Positions 1 through 6,925 of a stretch of 8,134 bases of DNA are shown piece by piece. The stretch's first letter is position 1. Each line of letters starts with the position of its first letter. This DNA comes from Caldilineae bacterium (lineage in GTDB: Bacteria > Chloroflexota > Anaerolineae > J102), in assembly GCA_003694905.1 (NCBI GenBank), contig RFJM01000087.1:1-8134 (forward strand). The letters run 5' to 3'. Below the pieces are notes generated by a model that did not search any database, had not been told where the DNA came from, and saw nothing but the letters and a program-made list of their open reading frames with translations. Position numbers and translations under genes: made by a program.

Positions 1-146
1 AAGCTGCGGCCACACACGACCGGACAAACCGCCGCCGTTTCAGCTTACCATGCGGCGCTGCTCAGGACTGGCGGCGGCGCCGGGCTGGAATGCCTCTCCT
101 GCAGGTTGCCCCCATCCTGAAATGCACCCCCCTCGTGACGGGTTGT

Positions 147-176
147 TTGACAAAGCCGGCATACTTTCAGTAAAAT
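147..176 (+). promoter_or_regulatory. Sigma-70 type promoter of the tRNA-Cys gene
   Basis: The -35 box TTGACA (147-152) matches the consensus perfectly. An 18-base spacer separates it from the -10 box TAAAAT (171-176), which matches at five of six positions. Transcription would start near 183, leaving a 5' leader of only about 7 bases before the tRNA at 190. Such near-consensus promoters close to the mature 5' end are usual for stable RNA genes. The assignment rests on motif and spacing only. Confidence 0.82.
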
Positions 177-189
177 ACTATCCAACACC

Positions 190-262
190 GGCGACGTAGC
201 CAAGTTGGTTAAGGCAGGGGTCTGCAAAACCCCGATCGCGGGTTCGAGTCCCGCCGTCGCCT
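190..262 (+). tRNA. tRNA-Cys (anticodon GCA)
   Basis: The 73-base cloverleaf is complete. The acceptor stem GGCGACG (190-196) pairs with CGTCGCC (255-261). The D arm spans 199-215 and contains the GG of the D loop. The anticodon stem GGGGT/ACCCC (217-221/229-233) encloses the loop CTGCAAA with anticodon GCA at 224-226. The T arm GCGGG-TTCGAGT-CCCGC spans 238-254. The discriminator base is T262; U73 is the known identity element for cysteine tRNAs and supports the call. CCA is not encoded, so it must be added after transcription. The gene stands alone with its own promoter, and its 3' end lies one base from the stop codon of the convergent phosphorylase gene. Confidence 0.97.
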
Positions 263-263
263 C

Positions 264-2057
264 TCAAGCCGGTCCTGCAGGACCGGCTTCGTTGTTCTCA
301 TCGTCGGGCACCAGCCAGCGACTCTGATAACCGCGCAGGGGTACTACACTTTCTACCAAATGGTCGCCGGACAGCAGATCACGCCAGCGGTGGCCGTAGC
401 CAAGTTCCGCGGGCAGACGCACCTGCACCGCATTGGGCGACACGTTCACCAGGCAGAGGAGGACGTCGGTCTCAACGCTCCCTTCCCCCACCGGGGCACT
501 ACGCAACAGCGAGAACACGGCCCGGTGAAGATGAAGAACCCGTTGCTGTCCGTCGGGACGGAAAGCCGGCCGGGTGCGGCGAACCCGTAACAGCCGGCGG
601 TAACCTGCGAACACGCGTCCCTCATGGTGTCGGGGGGATCGCAGTCGCGCTTCCAAATCGGACAGCTCGAATTTCTCTCGGTTCAACGAGCGCACACGGC
701 CCGTCTCGGCATAGCAATGATGGCAATTGCGCGAGCCGAACAAGCTATGCACATAGATGCCGGGGATCCCTGCCAGAGATAGCAGGATCACCTGCGAGGC
801 GAGGAAGCGGCGTACATCAACCTGCGGTTGAGGCCGGGCCGGATCGTTCAGGAAATCGTAGAGGGTCGTATTCAGTTCGTAAACGCTGCGACTGCCGTCG
901 GCGTCGCCCTTGTAACTCACCTGGCCGCCGTGCGCCAGGGTGCGGTCGACCAGGGCCTGGACCTCTTCGGGGCTGAGGATACCCTCGGCCGGGCGAACCC
1001 CGATGCCATCATGCGAGGCGATGAAATTGAAATACATTGCTCCGGCTACCGGTGTGCTGAGCGTCGCGACCCATTCCTGCAGGCGCCGGACGTCGCCCGT
1101 GTGTAAAGCATGCAAAGTCAGGGGGGCCAGAGTGAAGTTGTAGACCAACTGGGCTTCGTCGGTCCTATCGCTGCCCGGAAGGGGCTGGCCGAAATAGCTG
1201 ACGTTCTCGGCGTGCGGCACATTCGTCTCGGTGATCAGAAGCACGTCCGGCGCCACGGCATCCAACACCGCCCGCCAGAGTTTGATGACGAGGTGGGTCT
1301 GGGGCAGGTGGATGCACGGGGTGCCCACTTCCTTCCACAGATAGGCGATGGCGTCCAACCGGATGATCTCGGCGCCTCGCCGCACGTATTCCAGCAAAAC
1401 ATCGGTGATATCCAGCAACACGTCAGGGTTGGCGTAGTTCAGGTCGACCTGATCGGCGCTGAAAGTCGTCCACACCTGCTGGACGCCGTTCTCGGTCTCC
1501 ACCGGGGTCAGCAGAGGCAGGGCGCGTGGACGTACCACCTGGCTCAGGTCTGTGTCCGGCGCCACCCGGATGAAGTAGTCGGCGTAGGGCTTCTCGCCCC
1601 GGCGGAACGCCTGGAACCAGGCGCTCTGGGCCGAGACGTGATTGATCACCGCGTCCAGCATGATCCGGTAGTCTTGCCCCAGCGCGGCGATATCGTCCCA
1701 GTCTCCCAGGCCGGGGTCCACCCGCATGAAATCGATGACCGCGAAGCCATCGTCCGAAGAATAGGGGAAGCAGGGCAGGATATGCACCCCGCTGATGCAG
1801 CCGGCAAGATGCCGGTCGAGAAAGCGCTTCAGCGTGCGCAGGGGCGGCTCCGGCGGGTCGTTGAACTGGTCGCCATAGGTGATGAGGATGGCGTCTTGTT
1901 CGCTGAGCTTCGCGGGGCGCCGGGCGGGCTGCGCGGCAATCTGCGCGCGCCAGGATTCCAGACGACGGCGCAATCGCAGCCAGCACCGCTCACCCACTTC
2001 CTCGCCGTATAAGGTTGTCAGAAGCGTTCGTATTCTCTGCTCAGGCGGGGTCGTCAT
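264..2057 (-). CDS. GH13 subfamily 18 glycoside phosphorylase, probably glucosylglycerate phosphorylase-like
   Basis: This 597-residue cytoplasmic enzyme has no signal peptide. It has the alpha-amylase fold with the GH13_18 motif PCFPYSSDDGFAVIDF (95-110). Conserved region I is DAVINH (135-140). The nucleophile is Asp235 in IIRLDAIAYLWKE, the acid/base is Glu277 in LLITETNVPH, and the transition-state stabiliser is Asp350 in NFIASHDGIGVRP. GH13_18 enzymes reversibly phosphorolyse sucrose-like glucosides to alpha-glucose 1-phosphate. The stretches IRLDAIAYLWKE, CIHLPQTH, ITETNVPH and GRVRSLNREK resemble, from memory, the glucosylglycerate phosphorylases (E. coli YcjM type, about 560 residues) more than true sucrose phosphorylases (about 480-505). 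The likely role is recovery of a compatible solute, but the acceptor is inferred. Odd points are a CHHC run at 445-448 and an Ala/Gly/Pro tail encoded by the tRNA terminator. The first ATG has no clear Shine-Dalgarno sequence. No sugar gene is adjacent. Confidence 0.85.
   Translation of the reverse strand: MTTPPEQRIRTLLTTLYGEEVGERCWLRLRRRLESWRAQIAAQPARRPAKLSEQDAILITYGDQFNDPPEPPLRTLKRFLDRHLAGCISGVHILPCFPYSSDDGFAVIDFMRVDPGLGDWDDIAALGQDYRIMLDAVINHVSAQSAWFQAFRRGEKPYADYFIRVAPDTDLSQVVRPRALPLLTPVETENGVQQVWTTFSADQVDLNYANPDVLLDITDVLLEYVRRGAEIIRLDAIAYLWKEVGTPCIHLPQTHLVIKLWRAVLDAVAPDVLLITETNVPHAENVSYFGQPLPGSDRTDEAQLVYNFTLAPLTLHALHTGDVRRLQEWVATLSTPVAGAMYFNFIASHDGIGVRPAEGILSPEEVQALVDRTLAHGGQVSYKGDADGSRSVYELNTTLYDFLNDPARPQPQVDVRRFLASQVILLSLAGIPGIYVHSLFGSRNCHHCYAETGRVRSLNREKFELSDLEARLRSPRHHEGRVFAGYRRLLRVRRTRPAFRPDGQQRVLHLHRAVFSLLRSAPVGEGSVETDVLLCLVNVSPNAVQVRLPAELGYGHRWRDLLSGDHLVESVVPLRGYQSRWLVPDDENNEAGPAGPA
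266..299 (+). terminator. Intrinsic terminator of tRNA-Cys, inside the 3' end of the convergent gene
   Basis: Bases 266-289 form a perfect 24-base palindrome: arms AAGCCGGTCC and GGACCGGCTT around the loop TGCA. This gives a 10-bp GC-rich hairpin only 3 bases after the tRNA. On the + strand it is followed by the moderately T-rich CGTTGTTCTC (290-299), the layout of a rho-independent terminator. On the - strand the bases after the hairpin are purine-rich with no T-run, so it should work mainly for the tRNA. The same bases encode the last residues of the phosphorylase (Glu-Ala-Gly-Pro-Ala-Gly-Pro-Ala). Confidence 0.72.
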
Positions 2058-2067
2058 GCTGGCCTGT

Positions 2068-2097
2068 ACGATAGCACAAGGCGAGGGTTGGGATCAA
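2068..2097 (-). promoter_or_regulatory. Possible promoter of the phosphorylase gene
   Basis: On the - strand, TTGATC (2092-2097) and TATCGT (2068-2073) are separated by 18 bases. Each matches four of six positions of the -35 and -10 consensus. The -10 box ends 10 bases before the ATG at 2057, so the mRNA would have a very short leader or none. That would fit the absence of a clear Shine-Dalgarno sequence there. Both boxes are imperfect, so this is tentative. Confidence 0.3.
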
Positions 2098-2233
2098 CCT
2101 TCAGGCCGATGCCGGGTATGATACTGCCGGCGTTGGGGCGACCCGGAGCTCAGCAGGCCCCCGGGCAAGAGTCTTCTCGGGGCTTGCACCGGCGAACAAT
2201 GAGCTGCCTGCCGCGCAGCAGACGACGCGGACT

Positions 2234-2263
2234 GGAAAATCCGGACCGATGCAGGGCCGGATT
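2234..2263 (-). terminator. Probable terminator at the end of the Liv operon
   Basis: Bases 2238-2244 (AATCCGG) and 2257-2263 (CCGGATT) are a perfect 7-bp inverted repeat around a 12-base loop. Read on the - strand, the second arm runs straight into T residues (GGATTTTCC). The hairpin lies about 45 bases after the hydrolase stop codon and before the phosphorylase gene. It is therefore placed to end the operon. The stem is short and the T-run is only four bases, so efficiency is uncertain. The rest of the 2058-2308 spacer shows no supportable gene. Confidence 0.5.
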
Positions 2264-2308
2264 ACAACCCCACCCCGGCCGGCACCGTGCTCCCGCCCGG
2301 CACATGTG

Positions 2309-3100
2309 TCAGCCGACCTCTTGCAGAAAGGTGGCGACCAGCTCGCAGGTCCGCTGCGGACGATCGCTGAAGAAAATGTGGCTGGCGCGATCCAGCAGCT
2401 CCAGGCGGGCAGTGGGAATGGCCTCGGCCAGGATTCTGGCATTTTCCGGAGGCACCAGCCGATCTTCGCGCCCGTGCAGGATCAAGGTGGGTGCCTGGAT
2501 CTCGCCCAGCCTTTCGTACGAACTCCAACGATAGATGCCCTGCAACTGGCCCAGATAGCCTTTGGGATCGGGATAAGTGCGCAGCCGAATGGCCAGATCG
2601 GCCTCGATGACTTCCTGGGGCGTATAGGCCGAGTAGATATAGGGTACCAGGACACGGATCCCTTCTTCGGGCGACATGTGCGCGCGGGCGGCCACCAGAT
2701 CCAGCACCTCTTGCGAAGCAGGAACCGCCTGCTCGCCACCACAGGAAGTACAACCCAACACCAGGCCCCGGACCCGATCGGGATATCTGAGCGCGAACTC
2801 CTGGGCGATGTAGCCGCCCATCGAGATGCCCATTACGTGGGCTTTCTCCACACCCGCGGCATCCAAGACCGCGGCCGCATCGGCTGCCATCACCTCCAGC
2901 GGATACACGCCTTCGGGGACGTCGCTGCGGCCCACCCCGCGGTTGTCGAAGAGAATGAGACGAAAGTGCTCGGCCAGACAGGGCTCGACGTGGTGCCACA
3001 TGTCCGAAGGATACCCCAGGCCCTGGATCATCAGCAGCGGTGCGCCACTACCCCGTTCACGCCAGAAGAGCCGCACGCCATCGTTCACGGCAAAAGCCAT
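2309..3100 (-). CDS. Alpha/beta-fold hydrolase
   Basis: This 263-residue cytoplasmic protein has an alpha/beta hydrolase fold with a visible catalytic triad. Ser93 sits in the nucleophile elbow GISMGG (91-96), Asp213 in HGREDRLVP, and His241 in DRASHIFF. The oxyanion-hole segment is QGLGYPSDMW (26-35), and FDNRGVGRSD (51-60) is the usual post-strand-4 motif. Length and motifs are those of the enol-lactonase, carboxylesterase and haloperoxidase-like group (PcaD-like). The substrate cannot be read from the sequence. The gene is last in the transporter operon. Its ATG lies one base after the livM stop (TGACATG), and its strong GGAGG ribosome site (3106-3110, 5-base spacing) lies within the end of livM. 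This implies translational coupling and suggests action on the imported solute. No signal peptide or transmembrane segment is seen. Confidence 0.9.
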   Translation of the reverse strand: MAFAVNDGVRLFWRERGSGAPLLMIQGLGYPSDMWHHVEPCLAEHFRLILFDNRGVGRSDVPEGVYPLEVMAADAAAVLDAAGVEKAHVMGISMGGYIAQEFALRYPDRVRGLVLGCTSCGGEQAVPASQEVLDLVAARAHMSPEEGIRVLVPYIYSAYTPQEVIEADLAIRLRTYPDPKGYLGQLQGIYRWSSYERLGEIQAPTLILHGREDRLVPPENARILAEAIPTARLELLDRASHIFFSDRPQRTCELVATFLQEVG

Positions 3101-3101
3101 G

Positions 3102-4385
3102 TCAACCTCCTTTGCGCCGCCTGTACTGTTCCTGCAGCGTTCCCACGATGCCTTTGGGAAACGCCAGCACGATGATGATGAAGATTACACCCAGGATCAA
3201 CGCCCAACGCTCGCCTATGTCGATCTGCACGCTGCCGAGAGTGAGGACGGTATCCCGCAGCATCTGTTCGACCAGCCGCAGGATGAACACCCCCAGCACC
3301 GGCCCAGAGAAGGTGCCGATACCGCCGATGATGGTGGCCAGCAGGGGGTCGAAGGTGAATCCCACGCCCAGGACATTGGGGCTGGCCCCTTTCAGGGCGA
3401 TACCCCGCAGGACACCGGCGCCGGTCGCCAGGATGCCGGCCAATACCAGCGCGATCAGCTTGAAGGTGAAGGTGTTGTAGCCCAGCATGCGCGCGCGTTC
3501 CTCGTTGTCTCTCAGGGCGCGCAGCACCTGGCCGGTTGGAGAGCCCATCAGTCGCCGCACCAGCCAGAAGGCCAGGGCCATGAGCACCAGCGTCAAGTAG
3601 TAGAAGAACAGGCGGTTCTTGGTCATGTTCAGGAAGTCGGGCACGGCGAAGGTGAACCCGTCCTCCGCACCGGTGATGTCCACCAGAATACGGTTGCCGG
3701 CCAGCAGGAAGAAGACCTCCGCGAAGGCCAGCGTAAACAGCGCGAAGTAGAGCCCCCGGATGCGCAGCCCCACGACCCCCTTGATCAGAGCGATCACCAC
3801 ACCCACCAGCAGGGCCACGATCACTGCCGCAACCCAGGGAAAGGCCAGATGCTTCATCAGCAGCCCAACCGTGTAGGCGCCCATCCCGAAGAAGGCCGCG
3901 TGCCCAAAGGATACGATGCCCGCGAAACCAAACAGCAGGTTGTAGCTGATGGCCAGGATGGCGAGGATGAACACGTCGATGAACACCGATTCCCAGAAGA
4001 AGGCCTTGCCTCGCGTGCAGGCCGAAGAGCCGGTTCGCCAGGCCAGCAGAAAAGGAATCGTTGTCAGAAGCAGGAAGACAAAGAGATACGGCCCGTGTCG
4101 GGCCAGCCCCTCCTGCAAGGGATTGCCGTGAGTTTTCCAACCGCGGGCGAGCAGCGTCGCCACCGCGATCAGCAGGGTTTCCACCAGCAAAATGGTGCCG
4201 GTGGGAGTGGAGCCTTTGGCGCAATAGACGGATTCGGCGCGGCTGTGGAGGGCGGCCAACCCGGCCGAACCCGTCTCGGGCTGACCGGTTGCCAACGCGT
4301 GCAGGTAGGGGATGAGCAACAGCGCCAGGGCCAGGAGCAGCGCCAGGCGCCCGCCGCTGCGTTTGGCAAGTAATGACGTGGTCAT
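3102..4385 (-). CDS. livM: HAAT-family ABC transporter permease LivM
   Basis: This 427-residue inner-membrane permease is one half of the translocation channel. The LivM family pattern is clear: YNLLFGFAGIVSFGHAAFFGMGAY (148-171) and the cytoplasmic ATPase-contact loop ALRDNEERARMLGYNTFTFK (290-309). Also present are GGIGTFSGPVLGVF (354-367) and the end motif FPKGIVG (409-415). An N-terminal region of about 130 residues precedes the core, with hydrophobic segments near 12-30, 63-80 and 99-116; E. coli LivM has similar length. Cys55 and Cys123 lie in two loops that would both face outward. The ATG overlaps the livH stop codon by 4 bases (ATGA), with a purine-rich GGAAGAGAGG just upstream. The true solute may be an amino acid or another carboxylate or amide; the permease alone does not decide this. 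Confidence 0.95.
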   Translation of the reverse strand: MTTSLLAKRSGGRLALLLALALLLIPYLHALATGQPETGSAGLAALHSRAESVYCAKGSTPTGTILLVETLLIAVATLLARGWKTHGNPLQEGLARHGPYLFVFLLLTTIPFLLAWRTGSSACTRGKAFFWESVFIDVFILAILAISYNLLFGFAGIVSFGHAAFFGMGAYTVGLLMKHLAFPWVAAVIVALLVGVVIALIKGVVGLRIRGLYFALFTLAFAEVFFLLAGNRILVDITGAEDGFTFAVPDFLNMTKNRLFFYYLTLVLMALAFWLVRRLMGSPTGQVLRALRDNEERARMLGYNTFTFKLIALVLAGILATGAGVLRGIALKGASPNVLGVGFTFDPLLATIIGGIGTFSGPVLGVFILRLVEQMLRDTVLTLGSVQIDIGERWALILGVIFIIIVLAFPKGIVGTLQEQYRRRKGG

Positions 4386-5380
4386 GCCTCTCTTCCGAAC
4401 AATCCTGTGGGGCGAACCAGGAGGACGACAACCATGAAAACCAGGATGGAAATGCTGGCCAGGATGGGCGTATTCAGGTATTGCAGCGATATCTGTTCCA
4501 CCGTGGCGCGGGTCAGTCCCACCAGCAGAGCGGCGATGGCCGTGCCCTCGAAGCTACTCATGCCGCCGATGACGATGACGATGATCGCCGTCAGCAAGAA
4601 CTGCTCGCCCATGGCGGGATAGGCGCCCAGAAAGGGTGCCGCCGTCATGCCGCCCAACGCGGCTACGGCCGTGCCCAGAGCGAAGACCAGGGTAAATACG
4701 CGGCGAACATTGATCCCCAGCGCCTCCACCATCTGGCTGTCCTGCACGCCGGCGCGGATGATGATCCCCAGCCGTGTGCGTTGCAAGAGCAAGGAAATGC
4801 CGATCATCAGCACCAAGCCTACGGCGATGATGAACAGCCGGTAGGTCTCGAATTGACCTCGCATGACTGCGATGGTGGTGTTGAGGGCGGCCGGCGGCTC
4901 CACCGGTACCAGACCCGAGGGCCCGTAGATGCCGCGAACAAGCTCGGTGATGGCAGTAGCCAGGCCAAAGGTCAGCACGATCTGGAAGATGGGGCGCACA
5001 TAGAGCGGTCGCAGCAATGCTATCTCGACCCCGGCTCCCAGCACGCCGCCGAACACCACTGCCCCCACCAGGGCCGCTACGAAACGCACCGTGATGGGTG
5101 TCCCCTCGGGCAGGGCGTTGTAGATGGCAAAGCCCACATACGCGCCCAGCATAAAGAACGAGCCTTGCGCCAGATTCAGCACATCCAGCAGGCCGAACAC
5201 GATGGACATGCCCGCGGCCACCAGGAAAAACAACATGCCCTGATAGAAACCCGAGAGCAGCACCACGGCCACGATGCCCGTGTCGAAGATGAGAAAATTG
5301 AGTGCCAACAGGGCTATCGCGAACAGCCCTGCAATCAGCAGCGACTGGCGCCAGAACCCGGAACGAAGCTTGGTAGTCAT
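4382..5380 (-). CDS. livH: HAAT-family ABC transporter permease LivH
   Basis: This 332-residue integral membrane protein forms the other half of the channel with LivM. Features are the motif GLLDVLNLAQGSFFMLGAYV (63-82), many hydrophobic segments, and the cytoplasmic coupling loop RLGIIIRAGVQDSQMVEALG (203-222). The conserved GGMSSFEGTAIAALLVGL (272-289) and the C-terminal VRPTGLFG (322-329) follow. Length is slightly above the family's usual 290-310 because of an N-terminal segment of about 35 residues with its own hydrophobic stretch (14-32). The start codon lies 2 bases after the livF stop, and the upstream sequence has no strong ribosome site, so it probably depends on translational coupling. 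It is followed by livM with a 4-base overlap. Confidence 0.95.
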   Translation of the reverse strand: MTTKLRSGFWRQSLLIAGLFAIALLALNFLIFDTGIVAVVLLSGFYQGMLFFLVAAGMSIVFGLLDVLNLAQGSFFMLGAYVGFAIYNALPEGTPITVRFVAALVGAVVFGGVLGAGVEIALLRPLYVRPIFQIVLTFGLATAITELVRGIYGPSGLVPVEPPAALNTTIAVMRGQFETYRLFIIAVGLVLMIGISLLLQRTRLGIIIRAGVQDSQMVEALGINVRRVFTLVFALGTAVAALGGMTAAPFLGAYPAMGEQFLLTAIIVIVIGGMSSFEGTAIAALLVGLTRATVEQISLQYLNTPILASISILVFMVVVLLVRPTGLFGREA

Positions 5381-5382
5381 GG

Positions 5383-6087
5383 TCAGGCTGCTGCGAGATA
5401 GCGGGTGATCAGGCCGCGATCGGCGACCAGGTCGGCCATCTGCCCATGGTGGACAGAGCGACCGTCCTCGATGATCACATAGCGGTCGGCCAGATGGCTG
5501 GCCACGTGGAAATTCTGCTCGACCAGCAAGACCGTGGTCTGATCGCTGAGCTGACGAATCGCCTCCATCATCTGTTCCACGATGACCGGTGCCAGCCCCT
5601 CGCTGGGTTCATCGATCAGCAGCAGGTGGTTGTCCGGCACCAGCGCTCGCGCCACCGCCAGCATCTGCTGCTGACCGCCCGAAAGCTGACCTCCGGGCCA
5701 GTGATACAGCCGTTCCAGATCGGGGAAGATCTGGAAGATGAAGCCGAGCTTGCGCTGCAGATCGCCCGGCTTGCGTTCTGCCAGACGCAGATTCTCTTCC
5801 ACCGTCAGTTGGCGGAACACGGCCCGGTAGTCGGGCACGAACCCGATACCCATCTGCGCGATCTCGTAGGGCCGCCTGTTCTGGATCTCGATTCCGTTCA
5901 GGCGAATCACTCCGGCGGAGGCAGGCGTCAGCCCCATGATGGTGCGCAGGGTGGTGGTTTTGCCTGCGCCGTTGCGCCCCAACAATACCGTGATGCTCTG
6001 GGCCGGCACATCGAAGCTCACATTCTGGAGGATGTGGAACTGTCCGATGTAGGTGTGGATGTTGCGCACCTCCAACAGCTCGCTCAT
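5383..6087 (-). CDS. livF: HAAT-family ABC transporter ATP-binding protein LivF
   Basis: This 234-residue cytoplasmic ATPase is one of the two nucleotide-binding subunits. Walker A is GRNGAGKT (37-44), the signature is LSGGQQ (135-140), and Walker B is LLLIDE (155-160) with catalytic Glu160. The switch position is Gln191 in LVEQN, which is normal for LivF in place of the usual His. Aligned with LivG, the Q-loop position holds Asp86 in GFVPDYRAVF; LivF proteins commonly have VPEGR or VPEDR there. The ATG overlaps the livG stop by 4 bases (ATGA), and a good GGAGGAG ribosome site lies about 7 bases upstream. Length is typical. LivF pairs with LivG to power LivHM. Confidence 0.95.
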   Translation of the reverse strand: MSELLEVRNIHTYIGQFHILQNVSFDVPAQSITVLLGRNGAGKTTTLRTIMGLTPASAGVIRLNGIEIQNRRPYEIAQMGIGFVPDYRAVFRQLTVEENLRLAERKPGDLQRKLGFIFQIFPDLERLYHWPGGQLSGGQQQMLAVARALVPDNHLLLIDEPSEGLAPVIVEQMMEAIRQLSDQTTVLLVEQNFHVASHLADRYVIIEDGRSVHHGQMADLVADRGLITRYLAAA

Positions 6088-6884
6088 GCCATCTCTCCTC
6101 CCGGCCCTGCCTGCTCGATCCCGGCGTACATCTCGCCCAGATAGGCCTTCTGCACCTCGGGGTTCTGGCTGATCTCCTGCGGCGTACCCACGGCCAGGAT
6201 CTGCCCCTGATGCATAACCGTGATCCGGTCGGAGAGCGACATGACCACATTCATATTGTGCTCGACCAACACCGTGGTCTTCTGCCCCTGGCGGTGGATC
6301 CGCTCGATCAGTTGCATAAACTCGGGGACATCTTCGCCGGCCAGACCGGAGGTAGGCTCATCCAGCAACAGGAGTTCGGGGTTCTGGGCCAGCAAGATGG
6401 CGAGCTCCAGCTTGCGCTTATCCCCATGGCTGAGCGCCAGGGCAGGCACTGCCGCCACATGCGTTAGCCCGGTCAACTCCAGCGCTTCCAGGGCCTGCTC
6501 GCGATACTCCTGAAACTGCTCGATGGGCGTCAGGGGGTTGAAATTGTGTTTGCCCAGGGCTTGCACAGCTACCCGCACATTCTCGAATACCGTCAGCGAC
6601 GGAAAGATGTTGGTGATCTGATAGGAACGGCCAATGCCCAGATGGGCCATGCGATAGGGGGGCAGATGGGTGATATCCCTGCCCTTGAAGAACACCCGCC
6701 CGCGTGTAGGCTTGAGGGTGCTGCTGAGCAAATTGAAGAGTGTGGTTTTGCCGGCACCGTTGGGGCCGATGATCGAGTGCAGCTCACCCTGGTAGATCTG
6801 CAGATTGACGCCGTCCACCGCCTTGAGGCCGCCGAAATGTCTGGATAGATCGCGCGTCTCGAGGATAACCTGGGCTTCAGTCAT
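6084..6884 (-). CDS. livG: HAAT-family ABC transporter ATP-binding protein LivG
   Basis: This 266-residue cytoplasmic ATPase has Walker A GPNGAGKT (40-47) and Q-loop Gln89 in GRSYQITNIF. The LivG-type signature is LSHGDKRKLE (151-160), Walker B is LLLLDEP (171-177) with Glu176, and the switch is His209 in LVEHN. The C-terminal motif VQKAYLGEMY (244-253) is the LivG mark that separates it from LivF. The start at 6884 was chosen because AAGGGAAG (6893-6900) is a suitable ribosome site 8 bases upstream and the protein then begins like family members. The frame can be extended upstream to a TTG at 6947, but that adds a Pro/Arg-rich stretch unlike the family and reads into the hairpin. It pairs with LivF. 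Confidence 0.95.
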   Translation of the reverse strand: MTEAQVILETRDLSRHFGGLKAVDGVNLQIYQGELHSIIGPNGAGKTTLFNLLSSTLKPTRGRVFFKGRDITHLPPYRMAHLGIGRSYQITNIFPSLTVFENVRVAVQALGKHNFNPLTPIEQFQEYREQALEALELTGLTHVAAVPALALSHGDKRKLELAILLAQNPELLLLDEPTSGLAGEDVPEFMQLIERIHRQGQKTTVLVEHNMNVVMSLSDRITVMHQGQILAVGTPQEISQNPEVQKAYLGEMYAGIEQAGPGGEMA

Positions 6885-6892
6885 GCGGGACG

Positions 6893-6900
6893 CTTCCCTT
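6893..6900 (-). promoter_or_regulatory. Ribosome binding site deciding the livG start
   Basis: AAGGGAAG on the - strand lies 8 bases before the ATG at 6884. It supports that start over the upstream TTG at 6947, which falls in the loop of the 6926-6966 hairpin. Confidence 0.6.
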
Positions 6901-6925
6901 GGGGCTGCATTGGGCCGCGGCGGTG

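Noticed and set aside
45..227. Small - strand open frame of 60 codons at the window start
   Set aside because: It runs through the tRNA-Cys promoter and into the tRNA itself, with no family resemblance.
1110..2012. + strand open frame of 300 codons opposite the phosphorylase
   Set aside because: It is antisense to a gene with an intact catalytic triad and has no domain or convincing ribosome site.
264..2057. Plain alpha-amylase or sucrose phosphorylase
   Set aside because: The FPYSSDDGF motif points to subfamily GH13_18 and not to an amylase. The flanking motifs and length fit sucrose phosphorylase less well than the glucosylglycerate branch.
2278..2306. Short GC-rich repeats (GCCGGCAC / CCCGGCAC) after the hydrolase stop
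   Set aside because: The two copies are only 7-8 bases long in a region of very high GC, so they can arise by chance. No further copies are nearby.
2826..4373. Long + strand open frame of 515 codons opposite livM and the hydrolase
   Set aside because: It is antisense to well-supported genes, is rich in Gln/His/Arg/Asp low-complexity sequence and shows no domain. It is a by-product of GC-rich codon use on the other strand.
4373..5401. + strand open frame of 342 codons opposite livH
   Set aside because: It mirrors a clear permease gene. The predicted protein is Gln/His-rich with no recognisable motif, as expected from antisense of membrane-protein codons.
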